Both the position numbers and the translations under genes were made by a program. The notes below the pieces were generated by a model. The model ran no database searches. It was not told where the DNA came from and saw nothing but the letters and a program-made list of their open reading frames with translations. Below are positions 23,393 through 32,102 of a stretch of 35,352 nt of DNA, in pieces (the first letter of the stretch is position 1; every line of letters starts with the position of its first letter). This stretch comes from Deltaproteobacteria bacterium. GTDB lineage: Bacteria; Desulfobacterota; DSM-4660; Desulfatiglandales; Desulfatiglandaceae. The DNA is taken from positions 1 through 35,352 of the forward strand of contig JAIPDZ010000009.1 in assembly GCA_021737425.1 (NCBI GenBank), written 5' to 3'.

Positions 23393-24730
23393 ATGTCCCT
23401 GTTTTCGCAAAGCGCACCCAGGCCGCTGGCGGAACGAATGAGACCCGAACGTCTAAAGGATATCGTGGGTCAGGACCACCTATTGGGCGAGGATGCCTTT
23501 TTGGGCCGGGCCATCCGGAGTGGGCGGCTCTTTTCCATCATTTTCTGGGGCCCCCCCGGTTCAGGAAAAACCACCCTGGCGAGACTCATGGGCGCCTATG
23601 CAGGGGTCTCTTTTCATGCCTTCTCCGCGGTTACTTCCGGGGTGAAGGCGTTGAGGGAAGTTATTTCCGTGGCTGAAACTGAGATGAAGAGCCGGGGACG
23701 GCCCGTGATTCTCTTTGTGGATGAGATCCACCGGTTCAACAAGGCCCAACAAGACGCCTTTCTCCCCCATGTGGAAAGCGGACTCATTATCCTGATCGGG
23801 GCCACCACCCAGAACCCTTCCTTTGAGGTCATCCCCCCACTCCTCTCCCGGGCCAGGACCGTGGTCCTGAAGCCCTTGGCGGAAAAGGACATTCAAACCC
23901 TTATCGCCCGGGCCCTTCAGGATGAGGAGCGCGGTCTGGGGAAGTTGAATGTGCGGATGGAGCCCGAGGCCATGACCCTCCTGGTGGGCCTGTCCAACGG
24001 GGATGCCCGCGTGGCCTTGAACAACCTGGAATCAGCGGTCCATTATGCCTTGGGGAATAAATCCGAAGGCCCTGTGCCATTGGATCTGAGCACCGTGGAG
24101 AACGCCCTGAACAAACGGGCCCTGCCCCATGACAAGGATGGCGAAGCGCATTATGATACCATTTCAGCCTTCCACAAGAGCCTCAGGGGGAGTGATGCCC
24201 AGGCCTCGGTATACTGGCTTTACCGCATGCTCATGGCCGGTGAAGACCCGCTTTTTATCTGTCGGAGAATGATCCGGTTTGCCTCCGAAGACGTGGGCCT
24301 TGCCGATCCCATGGCCCTCCAGGTGGCCTTGGCCGCCTTTGAGGCATGGGAGAAGGTCGGTCCCCCGGAGGCGGAGCTGGCCCTGGCCGAGGCCGCGGTC
24401 TATCTCGCCGCAGCACCCAAAAGCAATGCCCTTTACCTAACGGAAAAGGCGGTGAAATCGGAGATTGAACGCTCTGGAGCGCTGCCCGTGCCCCTGCACA
24501 TCCGCAATGCCCCCACCGGGTTGATGAAACGCCTGGGATACAGCCGGGGGTATCGCTACCCCCACAATTATGCGGGTGCCTGGGTAAGGCAGGAATATCT
24601 GCCGGAAAATGTGAAAGATCGCGTCTTTTACCGACCCACCGGGCGAGGGGAGGAGGGGGAAATTAAACGGCGGTTGAATCGACTGGCGCAGGCCAAATCC
24701 AAACATCAGGGCCCCGGTAAAAAGACCTAG
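23393..24730 (+). CDS. rarA: Replication-associated recombination protein A (AAA+ ATPase)
   Basis: RarA (MgsA) is the bacterial relative of WRNIP1/Mgs1, acting at stalled forks with SSB. The 445-residue product has Walker [12 protein letters not shown], Walker [24 protein letters not shown], sensor 1 [12 protein letters not shown] and the C-terminal tetramerisation domain with [11 protein letters not shown] and ending [20 protein letters not shown], all typical. It starts three bases after the kinase stop with no clear ribosome site of its own, so it is probably translated by coupling. Its TAG stop overlaps the convergent nitroreductase gene's TAG in a shared CTAG. Confidence 0.95.
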   Translation: MSLFSQSAPRPLAERMRPERLKDIVGQDHLLGEDAFLGRAIRSGRLFSIIFWGPPGSGKTTLARLMGAYAGVSFHAFSAVTSGVKALREVISVAETEMKSRGRPVILFVDEIHRFNKAQQDAFLPHVESGLIILIGATTQNPSFEVIPPLLSRARTVVLKPLAEKDIQTLIARALQDEERGLGKLNVRMEPEAMTLLVGLSNGDARVALNNLESAVHYALGNKSEGPVPLDLSTVENALNKRALPHDKDGEAHYDTISAFHKSLRGSDAQASVYWLYRMLMAGEDPLFICRRMIRFASEDVGLADPMALQVALAAFEAWEKVGPPEAELALAEAAVYLAAAPKSNALYLTEKAVKSEIERSGALPVPLHIRNAPTGLMKRLGYSRGYRYPHNYAGAWVRQEYLPENVKDRVFYRPTGRGEEGEIKRRLNRLAQAKSKHQGPGKKT

Positions 24731-25272
24731 GCCCAGGGGCGAAAGGGCGCCCCATAGGTCCCCTCATAAACCTTTTCATATGGAAGCGTCTCCCGCGGAT
24801 GAGGCGGTTTTTCCTCCTCCGGATAACCGGCGGCCACAATGGCCTCTACCTTCACGGGGTCCGGGATTCCCAGGATTTCCGCCACATAGGCCTCTGCAGA
24901 GCGGGTCTCATCATGCATCCGCTCCCGGATCTGTATCCAGCAACTGCCAAGCCCCTGGGCCTGGGCAGCGAGGTGAATAAAGATGGCGGCAATGGCACAG
25001 TCCTCAATCCATACCTGGCTCTTTTCCGGATTGGCACAGACCACAATGCCTAAAGGCGCGTCTTTGAGGAAGGTGGCCCCATGGGGTTTGGCCCGGGACA
25101 ATTGGCCCAGCACTTTCGGATCCGTGACCACGATGAATTCCCAGGGATTGGTCCCCATGGACGAAGGGGCCCGGAGGGCGGCCTCCACCAATTGATTCAC
25201 CTGATCCGGGGGAAGGGCCCTTTTCTGATATCTTCGAATACTCCTTCTTTTTTGGATGACGGACATGAACAT
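24727..25272 (-). CDS. Nitroreductase-family FMN protein
   Basis: The 181-residue protein matches the nitroreductase family, FMN-binding dimers that reduce nitro groups, quinones or flavins with NAD(P)H. Typical parts are the N-terminal IQKRRSIRRYQKR and ALRAPSSMGTNPWEFIVV, both flavin-binding, then QAQGLGSCWIQI and the late VEAIVAAGYPEEEKPPHPRE. ATG 25272 is chosen, with AGGAG nine bases upstream; the longer open frame up to 25329 would overlap the J-domain gene. It lies 19 bases downstream of that gene on the same strand, and its stop overlaps that of rarA. Substrate unknown. Confidence 0.9.
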   Translation of the reverse strand: MFMSVIQKRRSIRRYQKRALPPDQVNQLVEAALRAPSSMGTNPWEFIVVTDPKVLGQLSRAKPHGATFLKDAPLGIVVCANPEKSQVWIEDCAIAAIFIHLAAQAQGLGSCWIQIRERMHDETRSAEAYVAEILGIPDPVKVEAIVAAGYPEEEKPPHPRETLPYEKVYEGTYGAPFRPWA

Positions 25273-25291
25273 GGGTGTCTTCTCCTTGCTC

Positions 25292-26044
25292 CTACAACGG
25301 GGGCGCCCACCGGCTGGTGGCTCCATCATAGGACCAGCAGTCCTCGAGCGCCTTTCGTGAGGTATACTGGGGGTTTTCCGCCCACAAGAGCATCTGTTCG
25401 TGGGCGTCTTTCAGTTTTTTGAATTTTTCTTCATCTCCGCCTGCATCCGGGTGGTGGACTTTGGCCATTTTTTTGTACGCGGCCTTTATTTTGATTTTAC
25501 ATCCCTCGCATTGCAGATCAGACCTTTTTAACTGAAGCGCCCTGAGACTGCCGGTTTCCGATTTGGAGAGCCTGGGTCGCGATGTCCTATCCGGCTTGAG
25601 CACGTTGGGATGGATATCCCTCCTATGGTTCTGGGTGGCCAGGCAGAGCGAGGCATAGCTTCTGGACCGGTTATGGTTCACCAGGGTATGCCATTGGGTG
25701 CCGAACTGCAGGACCAGTTCTTTCAAATCATCCGCCGGCTTATTCCCCTGCCCCCGTCTCCACACGAACCTGGACACCTTTTTGGACCATATCGGAAATA
25801 CGTCCAGGATCACCTCCTCGCTGGTGAAAGAAAAGGCGGCGTATCTGGCGTTGAGGGCCTTGAGCAATCCCTTGGAAAGGGAAAGGACCCAGTTGATGTG
25901 CCGGCGGCATTCTTTGGAGCAGTATCGTCTCCCGGGTTTTAGGTCTGGGGTGCCACAGGCAACACACGCAGTGTGCTTGGGTTTTGAAGGGGCGGTCCTG
26001 GGGATGACCGCACTTTGGGTCGTGGTGTGGGTTGAAGCTTCCAT
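25292..26044 (-). CDS. Zinc-finger plus J-domain protein
   Basis: The 250-residue protein combines an N-terminal four-cysteine finger (C27, C30, C42, C46: CVACGT then YCSKECRRH) with a C-terminal J-domain. The HPD motif sits in KVHHPDAGGDEEKFKKLKDAHEQML, and a second CxxC (CEGC) lies just before the J helix. J-domains stimulate Hsp70 (DnaK) ATPase activity. It lacks the Gly/Phe region and the DnaJ zinc centre of true DnaJ, so it is a specialised co-chaperone. The middle region (about 50-165) is not recognised. ATG 26044 has only a weak GGAAT ribosome site. The finger may pick the client; this is inference. Confidence 0.75.
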   Translation of the reverse strand: MEASTHTTTQSAVIPRTAPSKPKHTACVACGTPDLKPGRRYCSKECRRHINWVLSLSKGLLKALNARYAAFSFTSEEVILDVFPIWSKKVSRFVWRRGQGNKPADDLKELVLQFGTQWHTLVNHNRSRSYASLCLATQNHRRDIHPNVLKPDRTSRPRLSKSETGSLRALQLKRSDLQCEGCKIKIKAAYKKMAKVHHPDAGGDEEKFKKLKDAHEQMLLWAENPQYTSRKALEDCWSYDGATSRWAPPL

Positions 26045-26141
26045 GATTCCAGTACAGTTGATTTGTTTGCCCTCGGGTTCTTCAATAATATCATCTCACC
26101 CATCCCTTTTACCGTAAATTGCGGACGTAATCAAGTATGGA

Positions 26142-27104
26142 TTATAGGGCTTCCGGGGTAAAGGCCGCCACATCATCGATCCTATCCGTCCCCCATAAGA
26201 CCATGGCCAGCCTGTCCACCCCCAGGGCGATGCCCGCGGTCTCGGGCATGTGTCCCAGGACGCTCAGGAATTCTTCCGGCATGGGATAGGGGGTCATGCC
26301 TGCATCGCACATCTTTGCCGATTCCCGCTCAAACCGCTGGCGTTGCTCCACCGGATCAATCAATTCAGAAAAGCCGTTGGCCAATTCGATCCCGGCCACA
26401 TACAACTCAAATCGCTCAGCCAGGGCAGGATTGTCCGGTTTTAATCGGGCCAGGGCGGCCAGGGGTGCCGGATAATCGTAAAGGATGGTGGGCCTTCTGA
26501 CCCCGAGATGGGGCTCAATGTGCCGGACCAGCATTTCATCGAAGCAATCGGCTTCCAGGGCCTTTTGGACGGACACAGGGGCGTAACGATGAAATGCGGT
26601 TTCCACCGACAGTCGCTCCCAGGGGCCCTGGAGCGCGATATCCCTGCCCTGGTACCGAATGGTATCTCCCCGGTTGAGCCGGTGGGAGAGGTATCTGAGG
26701 AGGTCCTCACACTCCGTCATCAAATGGGTGTAATCCGCATGGGTGTGGTACCACTCCAGAAGGGAAAACTCGGGGAGGTGGAGGTCCCCCCGCTCGTTTT
26801 TTCGAAAGGCATGGCATATCTGGAAAATATTGCCGTAATCCGCTGCCAAAAGCCGCTTCATGCACAATTCAGGGGAGGTCTGCAGGAAACCGCCTTCGGC
26901 CGCTATGGACCGGATATGAATTTCAGGGGCCAGGGTGGGGAGGAGATGGGGCGTGTCCACTTCAAGATAGCCCCTGCCCGAGAAAAATGACCGTATGGCG
27001 CCCATCAGTGCGGCCCGGAACATCAGGGCCGGTTTACGGGCCGTCAAGGGGGGGCTTGACGCCGGAAGGGGAGGCGAAACGGCATCCGAACCAAATCCGG
27101 ACAA
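26142..27104 (-). CDS. epmA: Elongation factor P beta-lysine ligase
   Basis: EpmA (PoxA/GenX) is a lysyl-tRNA-synthetase-like enzyme that joins (R)-beta-lysine to a lysine of EF-P, helping ribosomes through polyproline stretches. The class II synthetase motifs are visible: motif 1 around GYLEVDTPHLLPTLAPE, motif 2 FRKNERGDLHLPEFSLLEWY, and motif 3 GIALGVDRLAMVLWG. There is no anticodon-binding domain, as expected. The first in-frame start is TTG 27104, three bases after the efp stop; ATG 27023 would cut into the aligned N-terminus. The partner EpmB (lysine 2,3-aminomutase) is not in the window. Confidence 0.93.
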   Translation of the reverse strand: MSGFGSDAVSPPLPASSPPLTARKPALMFRAALMGAIRSFFSGRGYLEVDTPHLLPTLAPEIHIRSIAAEGGFLQTSPELCMKRLLAADYGNIFQICHAFRKNERGDLHLPEFSLLEWYHTHADYTHLMTECEDLLRYLSHRLNRGDTIRYQGRDIALQGPWERLSVETAFHRYAPVSVQKALEADCFDEMLVRHIEPHLGVRRPTILYDYPAPLAALARLKPDNPALAERFELYVAGIELANGFSELIDPVEQRQRFERESAKMCDAGMTPYPMPEEFLSVLGHMPETAGIALGVDRLAMVLWGTDRIDDVAAFTPEAL

Positions 27105-27107
27105 AAT

Positions 27108-27671
27108 CTATTCTTTGACCCGGGTCACATACTCCCCGGTGCGGGTGTCCACGGTGATCTTCTCTCCCTCCTCGATAAAGGGGGGGACCCGGAGCACATA
27201 TCCGGTCTCCAGGGTGACCGGTTTGGTATCTCCGGCCACTGAATCCCCTTTGACCCAAGGATCGGCCTTGGCCACCGTCAGATCCACGAAATTGGGGAGG
27301 GTGATCCCTATGGGCCGGTCACCGAAGAAAAGGATATCCACTTCCAAGTTGTCGGTCATGAGCTCTTTGGCCCCGCCCACCTGATCCCCAGTGAGCATGG
27401 ATTGCTCGTAGGTTTCCGTATCCATAAACCAGAATTCATCTTCCTGGTTGTAGAGATACTGCATGCGGCGTTCCTCTAAATCGGCCGGTTGAAAGGTGTC
27501 CCCGGACCGGTATGTGGGAGAGATGATGACCCCGGTAATCATATTCTTCAATTTACACCGGTACAGGGCTTGTCCCTTGCCCGGTTTGGAGAATTGAAAA
27601 TCCACCACCACATAGGGCTCATCCTCCAATTGGATTTTCAATCCCTTTCTGAGATCACTGGCACTGTACAT
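27108..27671 (-). CDS. efp: Elongation factor P
   Basis: EF-P relieves ribosome stalling at consecutive prolines. The 187-residue product has the normal three-domain length. The modifiable lysine is in SKPGKGQALYR (K32 from the chosen start), matching the beta-lysylated site of E. coli EF-P. ATG 27671 is preferred because it matches the usual N-terminus (YSxxDLRKGLKI) and has GGAG ten bases upstream; an ATG seven codons earlier (27692) is in frame. epmA follows immediately, so modifier and target are one operon. It ends with TAG. Confidence 0.95.
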   Translation of the reverse strand: MYSASDLRKGLKIQLEDEPYVVVDFQFSKPGKGQALYRCKLKNMITGVIISPTYRSGDTFQPADLEERRMQYLYNQEDEFWFMDTETYEQSMLTGDQVGGAKELMTDNLEVDILFFGDRPIGITLPNFVDLTVAKADPWVKGDSVAGDTKPVTLETGYVLRVPPFIEEGEKITVDTRTGEYVTRVKE

Positions 27672-27741
27672 GGTATGTTGACTCCCGTCCATCCGGCGGT
27701 ACGCGTAATTCCCGCCCGCTTTGGGTTAAAGGCCTATCTGA

Positions 27742-29037
27742 CTAATGCTTGAATGATCGCTGGCCTGTAAAGACCATGGTGATTCGGGGATCGGCCTCAT
27801 TACAGGCCTCAATGACCTCAAAGTCCCTGAGGGATCCCCCGGGCTGGACAATGGCCCGTATCCCCTCCCTGATCCCCACGTCCACGCCGTCCCTGAAGGG
27901 AAAAAAGGCATCCGAGATCATGGTGGCGCCCATGAGTCCGCCCTTTTGATCGGTTGTCTCCTGGTGAATCTCCTCCATCAGGGCCTTTTGCTTTTCTCCC
28001 CGCGCCACCGCCAGTTCCAGTTCTTTAAAGGAGGTGTGATGCCGTTTATAACAGATGGCATCCGCATGTTTGGTATAGGCCTTGTGGACGGCGATCTCCG
28101 CCACTCCCACCCGGTCCTGCTCCCCGGTGCCGATCCCCACGGTGACGCCGTTTTTGACATACAACACCGAATTGGAGGTAACCCCCTGCTCCACCTGCCA
28201 TCCGAACAGCATATCCGCATATTCATCCGGTGTGGGCTCTCGTTCAATGGTATAGGTCCGGCCCTGATATCGGGTGCTGGCCAGGGTGAAATCCTCACTG
28301 GATCTGATCCGGTTGAGGGGGGACTGCTGCACAATAATCCCGCCGTCCATAAGGCTCTTAAAGTCCACAAACCGCAGGGCGGTGTATTCAGAGAGCCTGT
28401 CCATACGGGGGATACGAATAATCCTCAGGTTGGGACGCTTGGATAAAATGTCCACGGTTCCGGTTTCAAAATCCGGTGCGGCCACCACCTCGAGATAGTT
28501 TTCCGATACCCCCCTGGCCGTATCCGTGTCCATGGCCTGATTGAACAGCGCACATCCGCCGAATGCAGCAATCCTGTCCGCGGTGTTGGCCTTTTGGTAG
28601 GCATCTGCCAGGGAGTTCCCATAGGCGACGCCGCAGGGATTGTTGTGCTTGACAATTACCACCCCGGGGCCCGCGGTGAGGTATTTCATGATGTTGAGGG
28701 CATTGTCTACATCCGTCAGATTGATCTTTCCAGGGTGCTTTCCGCTTTGGAGCATGTCCGCTTCCGTAATCGCAGCCACCAGTCCCTTGTCAGGTCCGAT
28801 AAACTGGCAGTCCCCCAGGACCAGGTTCCCGTTGACGAGTTCATAAAGGGCCGCTTCCTGGCCCGGGTTCTCTCCGTACCGAAGTCCCTTTTCCACCAAG
28901 TCCCCGCTCTCGGCATCCTGGATCTTCCACCTCCTTTTTCGGTACGCCAGAACCGTATCCCCAAAGGAAATGGTCATCTCAGACGGGAAGTGGTCGTCCA
29001 TGAGGGTGCGATACATCTTTTTCAGATCGTCAGCCAT
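27742..29037 (-). CDS. Stand-alone AICAR formyltransferase (PurH C-terminal domain; PurV-type)
   Basis: The 431-residue protein corresponds to the formyltransferase half of PurH, which makes FAICAR from AICAR and 10-formyl-THF, the penultimate purine step. The catalytic VKHNNPCGVAYG block is intact, followed by IAAFGG and DAFFPFRDGVD, and it ends with TGQRSFKH. The N-terminal IMP-cyclohydrolase domain (about 200 residues in PurH) is absent; only some 50 other residues precede LRYGENPGQ. There the usual RYGENPHQ histidine is glycine. A separate IMP cyclohydrolase must exist elsewhere. A strong GGAGG lies four bases before ATG 29037. Confidence 0.88.
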   Translation of the reverse strand: MADDLKKMYRTLMDDHFPSEMTISFGDTVLAYRKRRWKIQDAESGDLVEKGLRYGENPGQEAALYELVNGNLVLGDCQFIGPDKGLVAAITEADMLQSGKHPGKINLTDVDNALNIMKYLTAGPGVVIVKHNNPCGVAYGNSLADAYQKANTADRIAAFGGCALFNQAMDTDTARGVSENYLEVVAAPDFETGTVDILSKRPNLRIIRIPRMDRLSEYTALRFVDFKSLMDGGIIVQQSPLNRIRSSEDFTLASTRYQGRTYTIEREPTPDEYADMLFGWQVEQGVTSNSVLYVKNGVTVGIGTGEQDRVGVAEIAVHKAYTKHADAICYKRHHTSFKELELAVARGEKQKALMEEIHQETTDQKGGLMGATMISDAFFPFRDGVDVGIREGIRAIVQPGGSLRDFEVIEACNEADPRITMVFTGQRSFKH

Positions 29038-29071
29038 TGTTCCTCCTTAGGGTGCTCTTAAGGCCCAAGAA

Positions 29072-29851
29072 TCAACCGCTGTGATGCAGATGCTTTTCAA
29101 CATAGGCATAGGCGTTATGGTTATGAATGGACTCAAAATTCTCCGCCTCCACCGCGAACCAGGTGATGTTGGGATCCGCTCCCAATTGGACAGCAATCTC
29201 CCTCACCACGTCCTCCACAAACATGGGGTTTTCAAAGGCCTTTTCCGTGACAAATTTTTCATCTTCCCGTTTCAAAACCGAATAGACTTCCGTGGAGGCA
29301 GACGACTCCACCAGCTTGATGAGGTCCTCTATCCAGACGAACCGTTGAAACCTGACCTGGAGACGGACCTCTCCCCGCTGATTGTGGGCCCCGAAATCAC
29401 TGATCTCTTTGGAGCAGGGGCACAGGGTGGAAATGGGGACCCGGATCACGATTAAAAGGTCGCTGCCGTTATTCAGAGAACCCTTAAACGTGCACTGGTA
29501 CTCCATGAGGCCTTCGATGCCGGTTACCGGGGCCGACTTCTTGATAAAATAGGGAAAGGTGATTTCCATATGGGCGCTTTCCGCATTCAGCCTGCGTTTC
29601 ATCTCCTCCAGGATTTCGGTGAAATTTTGAAGCGATATGCGGCGGCTGTGCTCGTTGAGGATCTCCACAAAGCGACTCATATGAGTGCCCTTGTAATACC
29701 GGGGGAGATTCACATACATGTTGATCTTGGCCACGGTCTGCTGCCTCCCCATGTCCCTGTCCAGTACGGTAATCGGGTATCGAATCCCTTTTACCCCCAC
29801 CTGATCGATATCTATGTTTCTGTAATCCTTGTGGTTCTGAGTATCTTCCAT
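29072..29851 (-). CDS. folE2: GTP cyclohydrolase FolE2 (type IB)
   Basis: FolE2 opens GTP to dihydroneopterin triphosphate, the first step of folate (and of queuosine-type) synthesis. The 259-residue protein has the metal cysteine region STLCPCSKEISDFGAHNQRG and the C-terminal EAENFESIHNHNAYAYVE, both typical of the type IB enzymes, which are less strictly zinc-bound than FolE. It lies 34 bases upstream of the AICAR formyltransferase, which uses a folate cofactor, so the two are functionally matched and probably co-transcribed. A small gene lies upstream on the same strand. Confidence 0.95.
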   Translation of the reverse strand: MEDTQNHKDYRNIDIDQVGVKGIRYPITVLDRDMGRQQTVAKINMYVNLPRYYKGTHMSRFVEILNEHSRRISLQNFTEILEEMKRRLNAESAHMEITFPYFIKKSAPVTGIEGLMEYQCTFKGSLNNGSDLLIVIRVPISTLCPCSKEISDFGAHNQRGEVRLQVRFQRFVWIEDLIKLVESSASTEVYSVLKREDEKFVTEKAFENPMFVEDVVREIAVQLGADPNITWFAVEAENFESIHNHNAYAYVEKHLHHSG

Positions 29852-29941
29852 GAGTCTTTTCTCTCTCAGCGCATTTTTTCAACCCCCCTATATGAGTTTC
29901 GGGTACGGAAGTCAACAACAACCGGGCCTAAAGGTCCCCTT

Positions 29942-30121
29942 TTACGCCTGCTCCAGGTAATCCTTCAGTTTTTCCTGAAGGGAATCGGGCCACACCTCCT
30001 TGAACAAGAAGGCCCGGATTTCTTCTTTGGTAAGCCCTTTCATGACCTCTGCCGGAAGATCTCTCAATGCCTCCATCCTTCCGGGAAGCGGTTCTTTATC
30101 CGGTGTTTTCATGTCATTCAT
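29942..30121 (-). CDS. Small 59-residue protein, unknown
   Basis: This short open frame has a strong ribosome site: AAAGGAG nine bases before ATG 30121. The product is charged and looks helical (LPGRMEALRDLPAEVMKGL, then KEEIRAFLFKEVWPDSL, ending KDYLEQA). It has no signal peptide or membrane segment. The stop TAA is 90 bases before folE2 on the same strand, so the two may share a message. Not recognised as a known family. The remaining gap up to 30430 holds no convincing gene. Confidence 0.6.
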   Translation of the reverse strand: MNDMKTPDKEPLPGRMEALRDLPAEVMKGLTKEEIRAFLFKEVWPDSLQEKLKDYLEQA

Positions 30122-30430
30122 AAGTGGTTTCTCCTTTTTGCCTCAATAATGGTCGTATACGGCTTCCATACCATATTCCATAACATACAGACCTCGGGAT
30201 TCGATGGGGGGTTGCCCCAGGAGGCCGAGGTGCAGATCAAGAAGGTATCATGATGGATGCTGGCGTCAAGACTTCTTTTTCAGCTGGTTGTAGAAACCCT
30301 TGCCCTATGGATGTGGTCATGGTGTACGGGAATTTCTATTGATCCTTGGCAGGGAATCTGATATCTACATCCTATCATCACTTCAAAACCGAGGCAGCCC
30401 GTTGATCCGGGCATAAATAAGGATGGTATG

Positions 30431-30498
30431 AACTTAGCGTATCGAAATAACGACCCCCTCATGGCCTGTACCCCCATTTCAGAGGCCTAAACTGTTAC
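30431..30498 (-). repeat. Dispersed intergenic repeat, copy D
   Basis: Read on the minus strand it starts GTAACAGTTTAGGCCTC, contains ATGAGGGGGTCGTTATTTCG and ends CGCTAAGTT. It has the same internal deletion as copy A. Its right end is 5 bases before the ATG of the thioesterase gene, the same geometry as copy A with the nitrilase gene. Confidence 0.85.
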
Positions 30499-30503
30499 AA
30501 AGG

Positions 30504-30971
30504 ATGAAAAAACTGAATCCGGCCCATGTGTCCGCCATTTTCAAACAGGTGAATACCTGCCCCTATTTTGAGCTTCTGTCCATGAAGATTTCGGAACTTG
30601 AGCCGGGCAGGTCTCATTTGGAGGTGGATGTTCAGGAAAAGCACCTGCAGCCGTACGGCATTGTCCACGGCGGTGTATACGCCTCCCTGGTGGATGCGGC
30701 CGGGTTCTGGGCCGCCTACACACAACAGGAGGGATCCCAGGGGTTGACCACCGTGGAGATGAAGCTCAACTATCTGGCCCCGGCCCAAAGCGGCCGCTTT
30801 CTCGCCACCGGCAAATGCATCAAGTGCGGCAGCCGGATCTGCTTGAGTGAGGCCTCGGTTGTAGATGGTCAGGGCAAGCTGCTGGCCCATGGTACAGTCA
30901 CCCTGATGGTGCTGGATTCCTTACGTATTAAAGGTCAGTCTCAACTCCCGCCCAAATTTGTCCAAGACTGA
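30504..30971 (+). CDS. PaaI-type hotdog thioesterase
   Basis: The 155-residue protein shows the PaaI/hotdog pattern. The helix-turn block IVHGGVYASLVDAAGFWA (H55-G-G and D64) holds the residues that act on acyl-CoA thioesters in this family. It is followed by VEMKLNYLAPAQSGRFLATGKCI and GTVTLMVLD. It probably hydrolyses an aromatic or short-chain acyl-CoA; the substrate is not visible. The ATG at 30504 touches AAAGG with no spacing, so initiation may be weak, or the repeat upstream may be part of the leader. No other member of a phenylacetate pathway is nearby. Confidence 0.88.
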   Translation: MKKLNPAHVSAIFKQVNTCPYFELLSMKISELEPGRSHLEVDVQEKHLQPYGIVHGGVYASLVDAAGFWAAYTQQEGSQGLTTVEMKLNYLAPAQSGRFLATGKCIKCGSRICLSEASVVDGQGKLLAHGTVTLMVLDSLRIKGQSQLPPKFVQD

Positions 30972-31007
30972 GCGGGTTATCCCTTCAGGCATGGGCGTCT
31001 CCTTTTC

Positions 31008-31931
31008 TCACAGCTTCCTGCGGGGGCCCTTCAATAGGGCAAAAGAGACCAGGGTCACCAGGCCCCAGATCCCGGATCCAGAAAAGGTTTCTTCAATGGA
31101 TCGATCGAAAAGCACGGACATCCTGGGATCGAATTCCTCATCCCCCTGCCACAACAGATAGTAAAGGGGGACCCTGGGGAAAGGAAGGAAACGATAGGCC
31201 CGGTCGGCCATGTCCACGGGCGTTCCCCCCAGGTAGGCCGCCGCTGCATCAAATCCGTCCAGGTCATGGGCGTATGTTTGAACCAGGGGGCCCAGCTGGA
31301 GTGCATGCGGACCCTTAAAATAATGGGCCTGTTTGAGATCGTCCGGGCCCACCATATCCTTTCCCAGGGGATAAACCGCCTTTACATGATTGAGATAGAG
31401 GAGGGTGATCAGTTCCAGGAGGGGGTCGTCCACCTTCTGCCAGGTCCCCTCCCCCATTTTATTCAGACAGCGGTTTTCCACGTCCACCAGGATCTCTTCC
31501 CTTAGGAATCGAAAGACCATCCCCCCTGACGGGTGGGGCGTAAACAGGGTCAGATTCAAAAGCGTGGTCTGATCCCTTTTCCGTAAGGCCTCCCAATATT
31601 CGGGCGGGACCCGAATCAGTCGATTATTGTGGTCCAAAGGCGGGGGACCGCCCTCCAGGCGCCTTTCCTGCATGGCCAAGAAGCCCTGGCTGTAAGGGTA
31701 GGGTCCTTGACGGAAGTTCTCACACGGAAACGCAGGGCAGTCCCGTAGGCAGTAGCCGATACGGTTCATGGCCGCACAGGCCAGGATGGTACAGGTGCCC
31801 CCGAAAAGGGCCTTTTGGGCCTCAAGCTTTTTTTGTGCTTCCCTGCTCCTGCCCGGGCCACAACTGCCACACAGTCCAAGCAGGTGCAGTTTGCAGACCC
31901 CGCAGTTGATGCCGCATGCGCCGGTGGGCAT
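31008..31931 (-). CDS. Cysteine-rich protein with DUF3786-like C-terminus
   Basis: The 307-residue protein has two parts. The first 80 residues hold many cysteines (CGINCGVCKLHLLGLCGSC, then CTILACAA, and CLRDCPAFPCENF), an arrangement like small iron-sulfur or zinc modules of the DUF3795 type. The rest (about 120-300) resembles DUF3786, ending in VDMADRAYRFLPFPRVPLYYLLWQGDEEFDPRMSVLFDRS. DUF3786 proteins are common in anaerobes, often near corrinoid or metal enzymes, but have no proven job. A strong GGAGG lies six bases before ATG 31931. It stands between the thioesterase and aroA without obvious partners. Confidence 0.7.
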   Translation of the reverse strand: MPTGACGINCGVCKLHLLGLCGSCGPGRSREAQKKLEAQKALFGGTCTILACAAMNRIGYCLRDCPAFPCENFRQGPYPYSQGFLAMQERRLEGGPPPLDHNNRLIRVPPEYWEALRKRDQTTLLNLTLFTPHPSGGMVFRFLREEILVDVENRCLNKMGEGTWQKVDDPLLELITLLYLNHVKAVYPLGKDMVGPDDLKQAHYFKGPHALQLGPLVQTYAHDLDGFDAAAAYLGGTPVDMADRAYRFLPFPRVPLYYLLWQGDEEFDPRMSVLFDRSIEETFSGSGIWGLVTLVSFALLKGPRRKL

Positions 31932-32102
31932 TCCTTACCTCCTGAGTTTCATATGGGTTGCCCCCAGTTGCGTCCTCGTCTTATTTCAAGGTATTGCCAG
32001 GCATTGGGGGAATGGTCCCATGGGTCTTGCTCCGGTTCACTGTAGGCAAACCCCATGTGGTAATCAAGGGCAAAATCTCATGTGGGAGAGGAAACCACGG
32101 CA

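Noticed and set aside
30122-30430. Possible gene or gene remnant in the gap before the thioesterase
   Set aside because: Open frames here lack ribosome sites and family signals; a short charged peptide in one frame is too little to call a pseudogene.
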